Origin: Salinicoccus halitifaciens
GTDB lineage: Bacteria; Bacillota; Bacilli; Staphylococcales; Salinicoccaceae
DNA: 64,000 nucleotides
NCBI RefSeq assembly: GCF_021026095.1
Contig: NZ_JAJNCU010000008.1
Coordinates: 118,487-182,486, forward strand
Direction of reading: 5' to 3'
Below are positions 35,305-43,880 of this stretch, in pieces. The translations under genes and the position numbers were made by a program. Under the pieces are notes generated by a model that saw only the letters and a program-made list of their open reading frames with translations, was not told where the DNA came from and made no database searches. Position 1 is the stretch's first letter, and every line of letters starts with the position of its first letter.

Positions 35305-36143
35305 TCCAAAATTATGCATTATGGAATGATTATTTGATGTCAGGTCCTAGAGGATAACTCAGTCATTATACTATTCGCTTAGGAAATATATAATTTACAA
35401 TCAGCCTGACCTTACTAGATTTCTTATTAATACTTTCAGAATCATATTAAAAAAGAAAACTGAAAAATAATTAGTAAAGGTATAAAGTCAATTATCAATA
35501 AGCACCGTAAAGGTAAAGATTGAATGAAAGTGTTTCCTTGCTTTGATTTCAATGTATAAACAGCGATTATTATTTGCAGCGAGTCGTAAAAAGATTATTA
35601 ATAAAAAGCCCACCATAGTATAAGCTATGGTGGGCCGTAAATAAATTTTTCTTGGTGGTTGAATTATTTAAGGATTATGTTTATTTTATTTACGCATCTA
35701 ATATTACCTCATATTTAATAAGTAATCAAACATATCTGATTCTTTTTTTAATAGTTGATAGTTTTTTATTCTGAAAAATGGTAAACTTGCCAAAAATGAG
35801 ATTTTAGATTCGTCTGATCTTATAATCCAATCAATGAGTAGGAATTTTTAAATCATATCATAGGGGGTTAAACATATAAATTAGAAGATGATTCATTTAT
35901 TCGTGTCATTCACTTCAACAGAATCAAGCTTGACTTCTTTATACTCTGGAAACTAACTTTTTAAGTTACTTATTACAGGCTTCTTTACCCATGCTCTATT
36001 TTCGAGGTTTCTTAAGCCTCGATTTCTGATCTTCATCAGCTTCATAATTATTTATCTAATTTTGATCATTAATGCCAGCAAGCGTATTATTGTAGGATTT
36101 CAGACTACTATTAACTATATTTATAGGAGGCAGCGGCAAGTAT
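35305..36143. other. AT-rich degenerate stretch with remnants of minus-strand genes
   Basis: There is no intact gene. On the minus strand two protein-like stretches remain in one phase: 36045-35893 (starts MKLMKIRNRGLRNLENRAW, with an in-frame TAG near residue 31, ends VNDTNK) and 35847-35704 (47 codons, ends DMFDYLLNMR). A minus-strand terminator stands at 35601-35635, where such a gene would need one. No family recognised. The last 30 bases hold the GGAGG site for ezrA. Confidence 0.5.
35601..35635 (-). terminator. orphan minus-strand terminator
   Basis: Perfect 11-bp stem GCCCACCATAG / CTATGGTGGGC with a six-base loop; on the minus strand it is followed by TTTTTATT. No intact minus-strand gene precedes it. 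Confidence 0.8.
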
Positions 36144-37868
36144 ATGTGGATTTATCTACTCATCTTGATCAGTGTAATTACAGCAATTTCAGGTATTATT
36201 ATGTTTTACATAAGGCACATAAGGTTGGAAGAGATCAATAATAAATTTCAAAGAATAGAGGAGGTCAAAGCACTGCCTTTCCAGGATGAATTAATTAAAA
36301 TCAAAAGTTTAAACTTTTGTGGTGAAGCGAAAAAATTATATGTTGTCTGGCAGAAGGAATGGCAGACGGCACTGACAGCTTCACTTGATATCTTTGAAGA
36401 AAGACTTTCGGATGCCAAGAAAGACCTTGAGTCATTCAAATTCAAAGAAAGCAGCAAGAAAGTGAAACAGGCCGACACCAGTTTGGACGAAGCAGAGTTC
36501 CAGTACGATCAATTGGCTTCGGAAATCGAGGAACTCGTGCTGTCGAGTGAAAAGTCCGCAAATCTCAGGACGGAGGCTGAAAAAATTCATAGAGAGGCTA
36601 AGCAAGAGGTGCTTACCAGTACTTATCAGTTTGGAGAGGCTGCCAAGCCGCTTGCAACGCTCATCGACAGTTTGGACCCTGAGATTCGTGAATACGATGC
36701 CATGATCAATGATGGCAACTATGTCAGTGCTGCAAAGCATATCGAAGATATGTACAGCGACCTGTCGGCGCTGAAAGAGAATATGGATGCCATTTCGGTT
36801 TTAACCAGGGAAGTGCAAGAGACTCTTCCTGCACAGTTCCAGGAGATCAGTGTAGAATGCCATGCCCTGAAAGCAGAAGGCTATGACCTGGACCATATTA
36901 AAGTGGCATACAGACTGTCCGCTTTAAAAGGCAAGCTTAAACTGACGGAGCCGCTCATTTCCAGGCTGGAACTTGAGGAGGCGGAGAGAATACTGGACGA
37001 TATCAACATACAAGTCGATGATTTGCTTGAACTGATTGAAATCGAAGTAAAAGCGAAAATCAAATTGAATCAGGATCAATCACTCATTACGGATGAGCTG
37101 TTCCACGCAAGAAACTCGAATTATACATTAAGAACAGAAATCCAATATTTGCAGGATCAGTTTTATATCAATGATGCTCATATACATTCTGTCCGGAAGT
37201 TTGAACATGAGATTGAGAGACTGTTGGATGTGTATGATGAAATCATTATCGACACATTGAAAACCAAGACAAGATACAGCGCAGTCGAAAACAGGATATC
37301 CGAGGTTAAAGATCAGATTTTGAGCGTCAACAAAGAGCAGGAAAAAATTCAGGAGCATCTGCTCAATTTAAGAGAAGATGCCGAAGAGGCAAAAGAGAAC
37401 ATGATTTACATCCAGGATAAAAAAGAGAAGGTTTACAGCAAATTGCTCACTTCAAATTTACCTGAAATGCCGAAAAGGATCGACATTTTAAAAAATGAAC
37501 TGGACACTAATATCAAAGAGATTGAAAGATGTTTTACCAATCGGCCGTTGAATGTGCAATATATTAAAGATAAGGTGAATCAGACAGTCAAGGATATAGA
37601 TGAGTTTGAACAGGAGTCTTATGAAGTGCTGCAGGAGGCCGAACTTACGGAAATCATGATTATGCACGGTAACAGGTATCGCAGTCATGATCATGACTTT
37701 GATGAGCAAATCAGGGAGTCTGAAAGGATGTTCAAAGAGGGCAGATACAAGCGAGCATTCGAAATCATCAGATGTGCACTTGAAAAAGCGAACCCCGACG
37801 CAGTCCGTAAAATTGAAAATGATGAAAAATTAATTTATAAATATGAGGACGACGGGGCTTGGATATAA
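36144..37868 (+). CDS. ezrA: EzrA-like septation ring regulator
   Basis: A 574-residue protein, close to the usual 560-570. An N-terminal membrane anchor (residues 3-23, outside-in) is followed by an almost continuous helical spectrin-like region and a conserved end segment HGNRYRSHDHDFDEQIRESERMF that corresponds to the QNR patch. EzrA binds FtsZ and penicillin-binding proteins at the division site. In most Staphylococcaceae ezrA lies near tyrS/rpsD and iscS-thiI genes; here it is isolated among duplicated and broken accessory genes, so it is probably a second, diverged copy. ATG 36144 lies behind AGGAGG. Confidence 0.85.
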   Translation: MWIYLLILISVITAISGIIMFYIRHIRLEEINNKFQRIEEVKALPFQDELIKIKSLNFCGEAKKLYVVWQKEWQTALTASLDIFEERLSDAKKDLESFKFKESSKKVKQADTSLDEAEFQYDQLASEIEELVLSSEKSANLRTEAEKIHREAKQEVLTSTYQFGEAAKPLATLIDSLDPEIREYDAMINDGNYVSAAKHIEDMYSDLSALKENMDAISVLTREVQETLPAQFQEISVECHALKAEGYDLDHIKVAYRLSALKGKLKLTEPLISRLELEEAERILDDINIQVDDLLELIEIEVKAKIKLNQDQSLITDELFHARNSNYTLRTEIQYLQDQFYINDAHIHSVRKFEHEIERLLDVYDEIIIDTLKTKTRYSAVENRISEVKDQILSVNKEQEKIQEHLLNLREDAEEAKENMIYIQDKKEKVYSKLLTSNLPEMPKRIDILKNELDTNIKEIERCFTNRPLNVQYIKDKVNQTVKDIDEFEQESYEVLQEAELTEIMIMHGNRYRSHDHDFDEQIRESERMFKEGRYKRAFEIIRCALEKANPDAVRKIENDEKLIYKYEDDGAWI

Positions 37869-38365
37869 AGACGCCTTAAAACTATGAAAAATAGCAAGTC
37901 TCGGGATTCAGATCGCTCTTGAGGAATTAATAACGAAAGCATTAAAAGTGAATATGATGTTAAATATACATAGAGCACATACATTTTGGTGATGTCGATT
38001 GTGAAATTGAATCCTGCCTAATCATGAAGAATAATATGAATTTGGTATTTGCCGCCTCAGCTTTAATATATTGTAGGGATGTAAATGACAATATTAAACT
38101 GTAGGAAATCGACAATTGTAGGTGCTCTTACATTTTTATGTTGCCTTGACAAATGAAATACAGAAGAGCATTGTTTCAAGCAAAAAGTAGGGAGTCTTGA
38201 TTGCGGTCAACTGTTGAATCTTATTTGTGATAAAGTGGTTGAATCCTACTTGAGTTTACATCTTCTGATTACTCGATTAGCTGATTTTTGACTCTGTATG
38301 AGCGAGGTCTTTCGGACTTTAGTGAAACATCATGAGGATGCGGTTTTTATTTTCAAAACTTCTCA
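37869..38365. other. intergenic stretch with no recognisable gene
   Basis: AT-rich, stops in every frame. Its final part (about 38230-38365) resembles the sequence upstream of PNPOx-like copy 2, so the duplicated unit begins before the promoter. There is no obvious terminator for ezrA. Confidence 0.5.
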
Positions 38366-38394
38366 TTGCTTCTACAACCAATAAAGGCTACCTT
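38366..38394 (+). promoter_or_regulatory. promoter of PNPOx-like copy 3
   Basis: TTGCTT (38366-38371), 17-base spacer, TACCTT (38389-38394). The -10 has one change from copies 1 and 2. Confidence 0.55.
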
Positions 38395-38416
38395 TTAATT
38401 AAGAGGTGATATATAG

Positions 38417-38786
38417 ATGGAATCCGAGGGATTGATGGACGAGATTGATTTGATACTCCAGACTTCCAAAGCAGGCACCATGTCGACGTCAGTCAGTCCC
38501 ATAGTCAGCGAATATATGACTTTCTATATAAAGGATTATGCACTATATACCGAAACAGAAAAGAACTCCCCGATGATAAGCGTCATTGAGCACAACCCTT
38601 TAGTTTATATCACATTGGGCGGCGACGAGCAGAGTGACAATCACCTTGAAATCATAGGCGAAACCGAAGTGGTGACCGACCGGGCGATCATCGACTGGCT
38701 GGCACAGGAGAAGGACTGCTCACGGTGGCAGCTGATATGGTGATGCTTAAGATTATGCGCTGAAGGTGAAGCTGGTGGGGGAGTAG
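38417..38786 (+). pseudogene. PNPOx-like protein copy 3, frameshifted
   Basis: The start ATG and AAGAGGTG site are intact and the first 100 codons match copy 2, but aligned with copy 2 one base is missing near 38714-38718 (GACTG against GGGCCG), which stops translation at 38743, and another near 38756 (TATGCGC against TATGGCG). The original stop TAG remains at 38784-38786. The result is a truncated 108-residue product lacking the C-terminal strand-helix part. Flanking promoter and terminator are still recognisable. Confidence 0.85.
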
Positions 38787-38810
38787 TATATCACTATTAA
38801 AGAGCATAGA

Positions 38811-38844
38811 TGAAAGCGCCCTTGTGTAAGGGTGCTTTCATTTT
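38811..38844 (+). terminator. terminator of PNPOx-like copy 3
   Basis: Stem TGAAAGCGCCCTT / AAGGGTGCTTTCA (one G-T-type mismatch) with a GTGT loop and TTTT. Confidence 0.85.
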
Positions 38845-38961
38845 AGTAGTATATTTTTAGATAGTGAAAGCGAATGCCCTCCGTTTATCATCATTACACA
38901 TCATATTCCTTATTCACTCAGAAGGAACAGTAAGTTAAGCTAAAATGCTTATGAGTTACTT

Positions 38962-39726
38962 CTAATTCAATCTTTCCATTAATTTAGTAAGGTTACTATC
39001 AATATTTATATTCTCGTTAAAAATCCATTTTTCAATTTCATTTATTTCGTTAAAGAAGTTTTCGTCTATAGAATCACTTAGACTAGAAACTATCGGGGCA
39101 ATCTGATGAACATTTAGACCATTTTCAATTAATTTTGTGGATTGATTTATGACTTTTAAACTGTGATCAATCTTTTCATAACTATTTAACGGACTTAAAT
39201 CTTCTAATTTCAATTCATTGTCATTTCTTAGAGTTTTATTTAACATTTCTGCTTTTGCTGTCATTTCATAGAAGTGACTTTCTTTGTATTGAGAAGTTTG
39301 ACGCAGAACTGTAAGAAATCTATCGGATGTTTTTTTACTGTCCAAAGCTTTAAATTCTGGACCACTTAATAACAGAATTAAAGTGTTAGCTGTATCTTTT
39401 AAGTTCGTTAAATCGGCATCCAGTGTCTGTAATAGATCATGGTATGTATAAATCTTATTCAATTGAATTTCTGTTTTCAGCCTAGCTTTCTCATTATTCT
39501 CTACAGTTTTTAAGTGTTTTAACTGTTGTTGACCTTGTATATGAGCAACATAAATTACTCCCAAAGTACCTAGTATACCGCCTGAGTAACTTCCCAAGAA
39601 TGCCAATCTTGCATTTGGTAAGTCTACGAAAATAAATATAATAAAAACTCCAATGGCAGTACCAGTAAATATTATAGAAGGAATTGTCATTCCTTTAAAA
39701 AGATTGTATTTATCTTCACTATTCAT
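38962..39726 (-). CDS. two-TM protein with long helical cytosolic domain, unknown
   Basis: A 254-residue protein. Membrane helices at about 11-33 and 40-62 (the second glycine-rich, GSYSGGILGTLGVIYV) are followed by a long charged region with heptad-like spacing that probably forms coiled coils. No family or catalytic motif recognised. ATG 39726 has GAGGTGG five bases upstream; the in-frame ATG at 39777 has none. It is divergent from the SEFIR pair and may belong to the same accessory module. Its architecture resembles gene 32179. Confidence 0.6.
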   Translation of the reverse strand: MNSEDKYNLFKGMTIPSIIFTGTAIGVFIIFIFVDLPNARLAFLGSYSGGILGTLGVIYVAHIQGQQQLKHLKTVENNEKARLKTEIQLNKIYTYHDLLQTLDADLTNLKDTANTLILLLSGPEFKALDSKKTSDRFLTVLRQTSQYKESHFYEMTAKAEMLNKTLRNDNELKLEDLSPLNSYEKIDHSLKVINQSTKLIENGLNVHQIAPIVSSLSDSIDENFFNEINEIEKWIFNENINIDSNLTKLMERLN

Positions 39727-40341
39727 CTTTCCACCTCTTCCACTAAATACTTTTTTGATAAACCTCCAATTATGCAACTAGTCTCACACTTAAAATTTCG
39801 TAATAGAGGTAGTCTTTAAATGATAGTAAACAATGCTTACTAAATAATCAATTAAATATATGAAATATTCCACTTTAGATTTTATAAGATTGTTCACTAA
39901 GTGCCGGGGCACGATGTGTAATAATAATTTGAGTACTAATTGACAAGTGTTTTATGATGTCTAAACATAAAACTTTAAATCTTCACTAATGTTCTAAGTA
40001 ATTATTCACGAGCTGAAGTTGGTGTATATGTAACAAGAGTTTGGTGTTATGACATTGCTTTCACTCTAATTTTGTATTCTTCATATATTAAATATGAAAT
40101 AAATTGCAGCACTCTATACCTCTAAGATATAAAAACTTTGCAATCTCAACTCCATATATACAATTCGATCTTATTTAAACGTACTCATTGTTATCAACAT
40201 AGCGTAAGAATTCTGTTTTAATATTCGAATTTTATTTTCCAAGGTCTAAATGTTAACAACTGTACCGAACATATTATAAATGAGTTACAATATAATTGAG
40301 TATGTAAACATAAAGTTTTGTCATTTAAAATTGGAGGAAAG
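39727..40341. other. 615-base AT-rich divergent intergenic region
   Basis: No gene or RNA recognised. It must hold the promoters of both flanking genes; a TATAAT at 40291-40296 is a candidate -10 for the rightward pair, but no good -35 was found. A short perfect palindrome GTGCC-GG-GGCAC lies at 39901-39912. Confidence 0.4.
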
Positions 40342-40827
40342 TTGAATGACGAGTATAGTATTACACTAGTTCTAATAGTACTTATTAGTATCCTCGGACT
40401 TCTTGAAGAAATATATAAATTCTTTCAATTTTTATATATTAACTTCTCATTTCCATTATTAGTAGATGTTGTTATTATCTTTAATAAAGAATTGAGGAAC
40501 TTAATAAATAGAATATTTAAGATTATATGGAGAAATAATAGTATCGAGTTAAACTTCGTAAAACTAAGGAAAAATAGTACATTAGACCAATATTCTGATG
40601 TAAGGCTAAAAGAACTTCCACCAATGGGTGACGGTGGGGGAAGTCTTCCTGCAGAGGATGCTGAAACACCTGCATTTTTAGTTTTGTATAATGATAGTAT
40701 GTTCGAACACTATTTAAAGAAATCTGGTTCAATTGCTACTATACAAAAAATGTATAAGGCTTATGAAAAAGCACTAATGAATCACTATGAGCTGTACTTC
40801 GCAGGTATTAACTCTGTAATACTATGA
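40342..40827 (+). CDS. small membrane protein preceding the SEFIR gene, unknown
   Basis: A 161-residue protein. Two hydrophobic stretches (about 6-30 and 37-50) are followed by a basic segment KELRNLINRIFKIIWRNN, a proline/glycine-rich linker (LPPMGDGGGSLPAEDAETP, about 92-110) and a C-terminal helical part. No family recognised. The TTG start is four bases after GGAGG; an in-frame TTG at 40318 precedes the ribosome site. A fragment of a second homologue survives at 35201-35304. It lies 85 bases before the SEFIR gene on the same strand, with no terminator between, so the two could be co-transcribed. Confidence 0.6.
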   Translation: MNDEYSITLVLIVLISILGLLEEIYKFFQFLYINFSFPLLVDVVIIFNKELRNLINRIFKIIWRNNSIELNFVKLRKNSTLDQYSDVRLKELPPMGDGGGSLPAEDAETPAFLVLYNDSMFEHYLKKSGSIATIQKMYKAYEKALMNHYELYFAGINSVIL

Positions 40828-40912
40828 CACTAAGTTATGAGACAAAATTATAGATAATCATTTTACAGATAGTTTATTAATAGTAATAAAAGTAAAGACG
40901 CGGAGTGATATT

Positions 40913-41896
40913 ATGTCTGATAATCATAAAAAAGTATTTGTCAGCTATGATTGGGGAACACCGGAACACGAACAATGGGTATATGATTTAGTGAAGGATT
41001 TACGCAGTGATGGGGTTGATGCCATAATTGATAAATTAATCACTCAAATGCATACGGTACAATTAGAGAGAATGATGATTGAGGAAATGAAGGAAAGTGA
41101 TCACGTAATTATGGTGCTCACTAAAGAGTACGCTCGAAAAGCAGATGGTATGCAAGGTGGGGTGGGGTTCGAAACTCTCCAGAGTTTACCGGACTTACTT
41201 AGTAACTCTGATAAATATATTTTTATAATGCGTCACGATGGAGACTTCAAAGATGCGGTTCCATATCATCTTCGTGGGTTCCACTTTATAGACTTCTCGA
41301 GTGACAGCGAATATGAAAAGAAGTATAATCAGCTTTTACACAGGGTGGAGGGCATACCATATTATGAGCTCCCACCTCTTGGTAAGAAAAAAGATTTAAA
41401 ACCACGCCCCTTTAATATAGAGGAGCCTACGTCTAACAATAAGATATTTAATGATATTGATTTACCAAAGCTAAAAAGGTTAAATGATTTGGAAAAAGAT
41501 CAGCTAGAGGCAAGTGCTTATAATGAAATGATAGATTTATTTAATCAACTTTTTGAGGAACTGGAAAATAAGAATTCTAACTTCAAATATACTAATGAAA
41601 AAATAAACCATCAAAAACATATCTTTAAGTTATATCTAGATGGGACTTTGAAGTCCGGTTTCAAAGTTTGGAGAGGAAACCATCTATTTCCGGGAATTAA
41701 TTTTCAATTTGGACATATGTTAGACATTAATTCAGATAATAGTTTGAATGAAAATATTATGTTTAATTATAGTCAAAACGGTGAGATCACTATGAAGCTA
41801 ATGATGAATATGATGGGAAGTTCCGAGCATAAAGAGGTTGTTGGAGTAGTCAAAGAATTATGGAGTTCTAGATTAGAGCCGGACCTAAAACGATAA
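40913..41896 (+). CDS. SEFIR (TIR-like) domain protein, candidate defence effector
   Basis: A 327-residue cytosolic protein. Residues 7-145 form a SEFIR domain: KVFVSYDWGTPEHEQWVYDLVKDLRSDGVDAIID, followed by SDHVIMVLTKEYARKADG and GGVGFETLQSL. The second part (about 190-327) has no recognised family and includes KVWRGNHLFPGINFQF. Bacterial SEFIR proteins have been reported as anti-phage effectors that deplete NAD when triggered; the N-terminal domain here fits, and the C-terminal part would be the sensor (inference). RBS is weak (CGGAGTG at 40902-40908). AT-rich with neighbours likewise accessory. A terminator follows at 41999. Confidence 0.8.
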   Translation: MSDNHKKVFVSYDWGTPEHEQWVYDLVKDLRSDGVDAIIDKLITQMHTVQLERMMIEEMKESDHVIMVLTKEYARKADGMQGGVGFETLQSLPDLLSNSDKYIFIMRHDGDFKDAVPYHLRGFHFIDFSSDSEYEKKYNQLLHRVEGIPYYELPPLGKKKDLKPRPFNIEEPTSNNKIFNDIDLPKLKRLNDLEKDQLEASAYNEMIDLFNQLFEELENKNSNFKYTNEKINHQKHIFKLYLDGTLKSGFKVWRGNHLFPGINFQFGHMLDINSDNSLNENIMFNYSQNGEITMKLMMNMMGSSEHKEVVGVVKELWSSRLEPDLKR

Positions 41897-41998
41897 AAAT
41901 TAAAGCTTTAATATTTATTGTATGTAACCCTCAAGCATTATAATATGGTACTCTCAGTTTCACAGATTTATATTATATAAGAATAGAGCTATATATCT

Positions 41999-42034
41999 CT
42001 GCAGACCGATAACCCGATCTGCAGGGATTTTTTC
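41999..42034 (+). terminator. terminator downstream of the SEFIR gene
   Basis: Stem CTGCAGA / TCTGCAG with a 12-base loop, then GGGA and six T residues. It marks the end of the AT-rich accessory strip. Confidence 0.6.
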
Positions 42035-42123
42035 GATTTAAGAAATATTTAAGAATTACATAAGAGATATTTCAACTTTCCCTTGTAGTATGAAGCCATA
42101 TCCAAACAAGAGGAGAATGAATA

Positions 42124-42531
42124 ATGAGAGAAAACACTTTAAGAGGGCGTATCGGCAGGGGCATCTATCTTCTGCTTGCCGTCATCTTCGCACTTTGCGT
42201 AACAATTCAATTTTACACCGCCGGCATGGCGGTCTTCGACAATCCGGCCCACTGGCTGCAACACACGAGCTTCATCCATATATTCGGCTTCAACCTGCCA
42301 GTGTGTATGCTGTTGGCGGCATTAGTCGGAGCGATGCCCCGGCAAGTCTACTGGCATCTGTTCGGCACGTTTATCCTTATATTCATGATGTACTTCACAG
42401 CAAATATCGGCATCAGCGGGCTAGGACCGCTTCATCCGGTCCTTGGCACAGGACTGCTTATCCTTTCTGTATGGATGACCATCAGCGCTTTCAGAATGAT
42501 ATCTGCAACTGGAAGGGAGGAGACAGCATGA
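42124..42531 (+). CDS. DUF6220-like four-helix membrane protein
   Basis: A 135-residue protein with four membrane helices: YLLLAVIFALCVTIQFYTAGMAVF, the conserved HWLQHTSFIHIFGF loop, a third helix after MPRQVYWHLFGT and GLGPLHPVLGTGLLILSVWMT at the end. This matches small uncharacterised membrane proteins of the DUF6220 type. AGAGGAGAATA precedes the start. The stop overlaps the next start by four bases (ATGA). Confidence 0.78.
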   Translation: MRENTLRGRIGRGIYLLLAVIFALCVTIQFYTAGMAVFDNPAHWLQHTSFIHIFGFNLPVCMLLAALVGAMPRQVYWHLFGTFILIFMMYFTANIGISGLGPLHPVLGTGLLILSVWMTISAFRMISATGREETA

Positions 42532-42722
42532 GACTATTCATCGCGATGCTTGTCGGGTTGATTGGCGGCTTCATCCTCGGGATTGCATTAACCAGCATGA
42601 TTGCTGTCTTTAGTATGATGATTTTTGATGCACCGTTCGGCATCAAGTACCTGCCTTACTTCACGGCGCTGGTCTGTGCAATCATTGTACCAATGGTAGA
42701 TCAAAGAAGTTTTCAGAGATAA
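42528..42722 (+). CDS. small two-helix membrane protein (64 aa)
   Basis: Reading from ATG 42528, seven bases behind GGAAGGGAGG and overlapping the preceding stop, gives a 64-residue protein with two membrane helices (MLVGLIGGFILGIALTSMI and a second near 40-57). No family assigned. The longer open frame back to 42090 is not coding in that part because it overlaps the DUF6220 gene in another phase. Translational coupling suggests that it works with its upstream partner. Confidence 0.72.
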   Translation: MRLFIAMLVGLIGGFILGIALTSMIAVFSMMIFDAPFGIKYLPYFTALVCAIIVPMVDQRSFQR

Positions 42723-42749
42723 AGGGCTGCCGGAAGGCAGCCTTTAGTA
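42722..42749 (+). terminator. weak hairpin after the membrane protein pair
   Basis: AAAGGGCTGCC / GGCAGCCTTT stem-loop without a real T-run; may only attenuate read-through into the two-component genes. Confidence 0.45.
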
Positions 42750-42794
42750 TATCCATTATAATGGAAGCAAAGCGAAGAAAGGGAGGTGGCGCCT

Positions 42795-43880
42795 TTGTCC
42801 ATTAAAAATAGATTGCTCATATCCAATATTGGCATGATCCTCATACCGGTTGCCGGCTTTTTCCTTATAGAAATAGTGCTGGGTTATACGCTGTTTGTCA
42901 TATTCGAAGGTAATCCCGAAGGCACCGATATGAGAACGTTCCTTGCTCTGAGACTTTCAGCAATGGTCCTCATCCTTGTCTTCACGAACGGACTCTTGTC
43001 CTGGTATGTCTCAAGAAGTATCATTAAGCCAATTGAAGAATTATCCCTTGCCGCCAAAAAGATCAGTGAAGGGGATTTGAACCACAGTGTTGAAACTGAC
43101 AGGCGGGATGAATTGGGTGAGCTCGGTAATACATTCGATGATATGCGGAGAAAGCTTTCCGAAGCGAGGGAGAGGCAGAAGCAGTATGAAGCGAACCGCC
43201 AGGAACTGCTCGCAGGCATTACACATGATTTGAAAACCCCGCTCACTTCCATCAAAGGATATGTCCACGGTATACAAGATGGTGTTGCCAATACACCGGA
43301 GAAACTGGAGCGTTATGCCGGCATCATTTCAAAGACAGCCGATAATATGGATATGCTCCTGGATGAACTGCTTTTATATACAAAAATCGATTCGGATCAG
43401 CTGCCATATCACTTTGAATCCATCGACCTGCAGGCGTTCCTATCCGACATGGTGGAAGACTTAAGCTTCGATATGGAAGGCGAAAACGGGAAGGTGAGAC
43501 TTCATGCAGACGGCGAGGAGACCTTTATCGTCAAAGCGGATCGGGATAAGCTAAAACGGGCGATATCAAACGTCGTCCAAAACAGTCTGAAGTATATGGA
43601 TAAAGATAAGAAAATGATTGAAGTGAATCTGATGGAGGACGGGAAAGACGTGATCATTGAAGTGAGGGATAATGGCAGCGGCATCAGTGAGAAGGACCTG
43701 CCCTTCATCTTTGAAAGCTTTTACAGGGCGGATGCATCGAGGAATTCTGAGACAGGCGGCAGCGGCCTCGGTTTGTCCATTGTGAAGAAAATCATCGAGG
43801 CACATGGCGGCATTGTTCTGGCGGAGAGCGCGCCCGGTGAGGGTACAAGCATTTACTTCCGGATGGAGAGGGTGGAATAG
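42795..43880 (+). CDS. sensor histidine kinase
   Basis: A 361-residue membrane kinase: two helices (about 9-33 and 54-76) enclosing a very short external loop, HAMP domain (about 77-130), HisKA with AGITHDLKTPLTSIKGYV (phosphoacceptor His) and an ATPase domain with NVVQNSLKYMDKD, VRDNGSGISEKDLPFIFESFYR and GGSGLGLSIVKKIIEAHGG. The short loop suggests sensing within the membrane. TTG 42795 is eight bases behind GGGAGGT; the GTG at 42786 overlaps that site. The response regulator starts at the next base after the stop. Confidence 0.9.
   Translation: MSIKNRLLISNIGMILIPVAGFFLIEIVLGYTLFVIFEGNPEGTDMRTFLALRLSAMVLILVFTNGLLSWYVSRSIIKPIEELSLAAKKISEGDLNHSVETDRRDELGELGNTFDDMRRKLSEARERQKQYEANRQELLAGITHDLKTPLTSIKGYVHGIQDGVANTPEKLERYAGIISKTADNMDMLLDELLLYTKIDSDQLPYHFESIDLQAFLSDMVEDLSFDMEGENGKVRLHADGEETFIVKADRDKLKRAISNVVQNSLKYMDKDKKMIEVNLMEDGKDVIIEVRDNGSGISEKDLPFIFESFYRADASRNSETGGSGLGLSIVKKIIEAHGGIVLAESAPGEGTSIYFRMERVE

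Noticed and set aside
42090..42527. N-terminal extension of the 64-residue membrane protein
   Set aside because: It overlaps the well-supported DUF6220 gene in another phase; a strong ribosome site and ATG stand at 42528.
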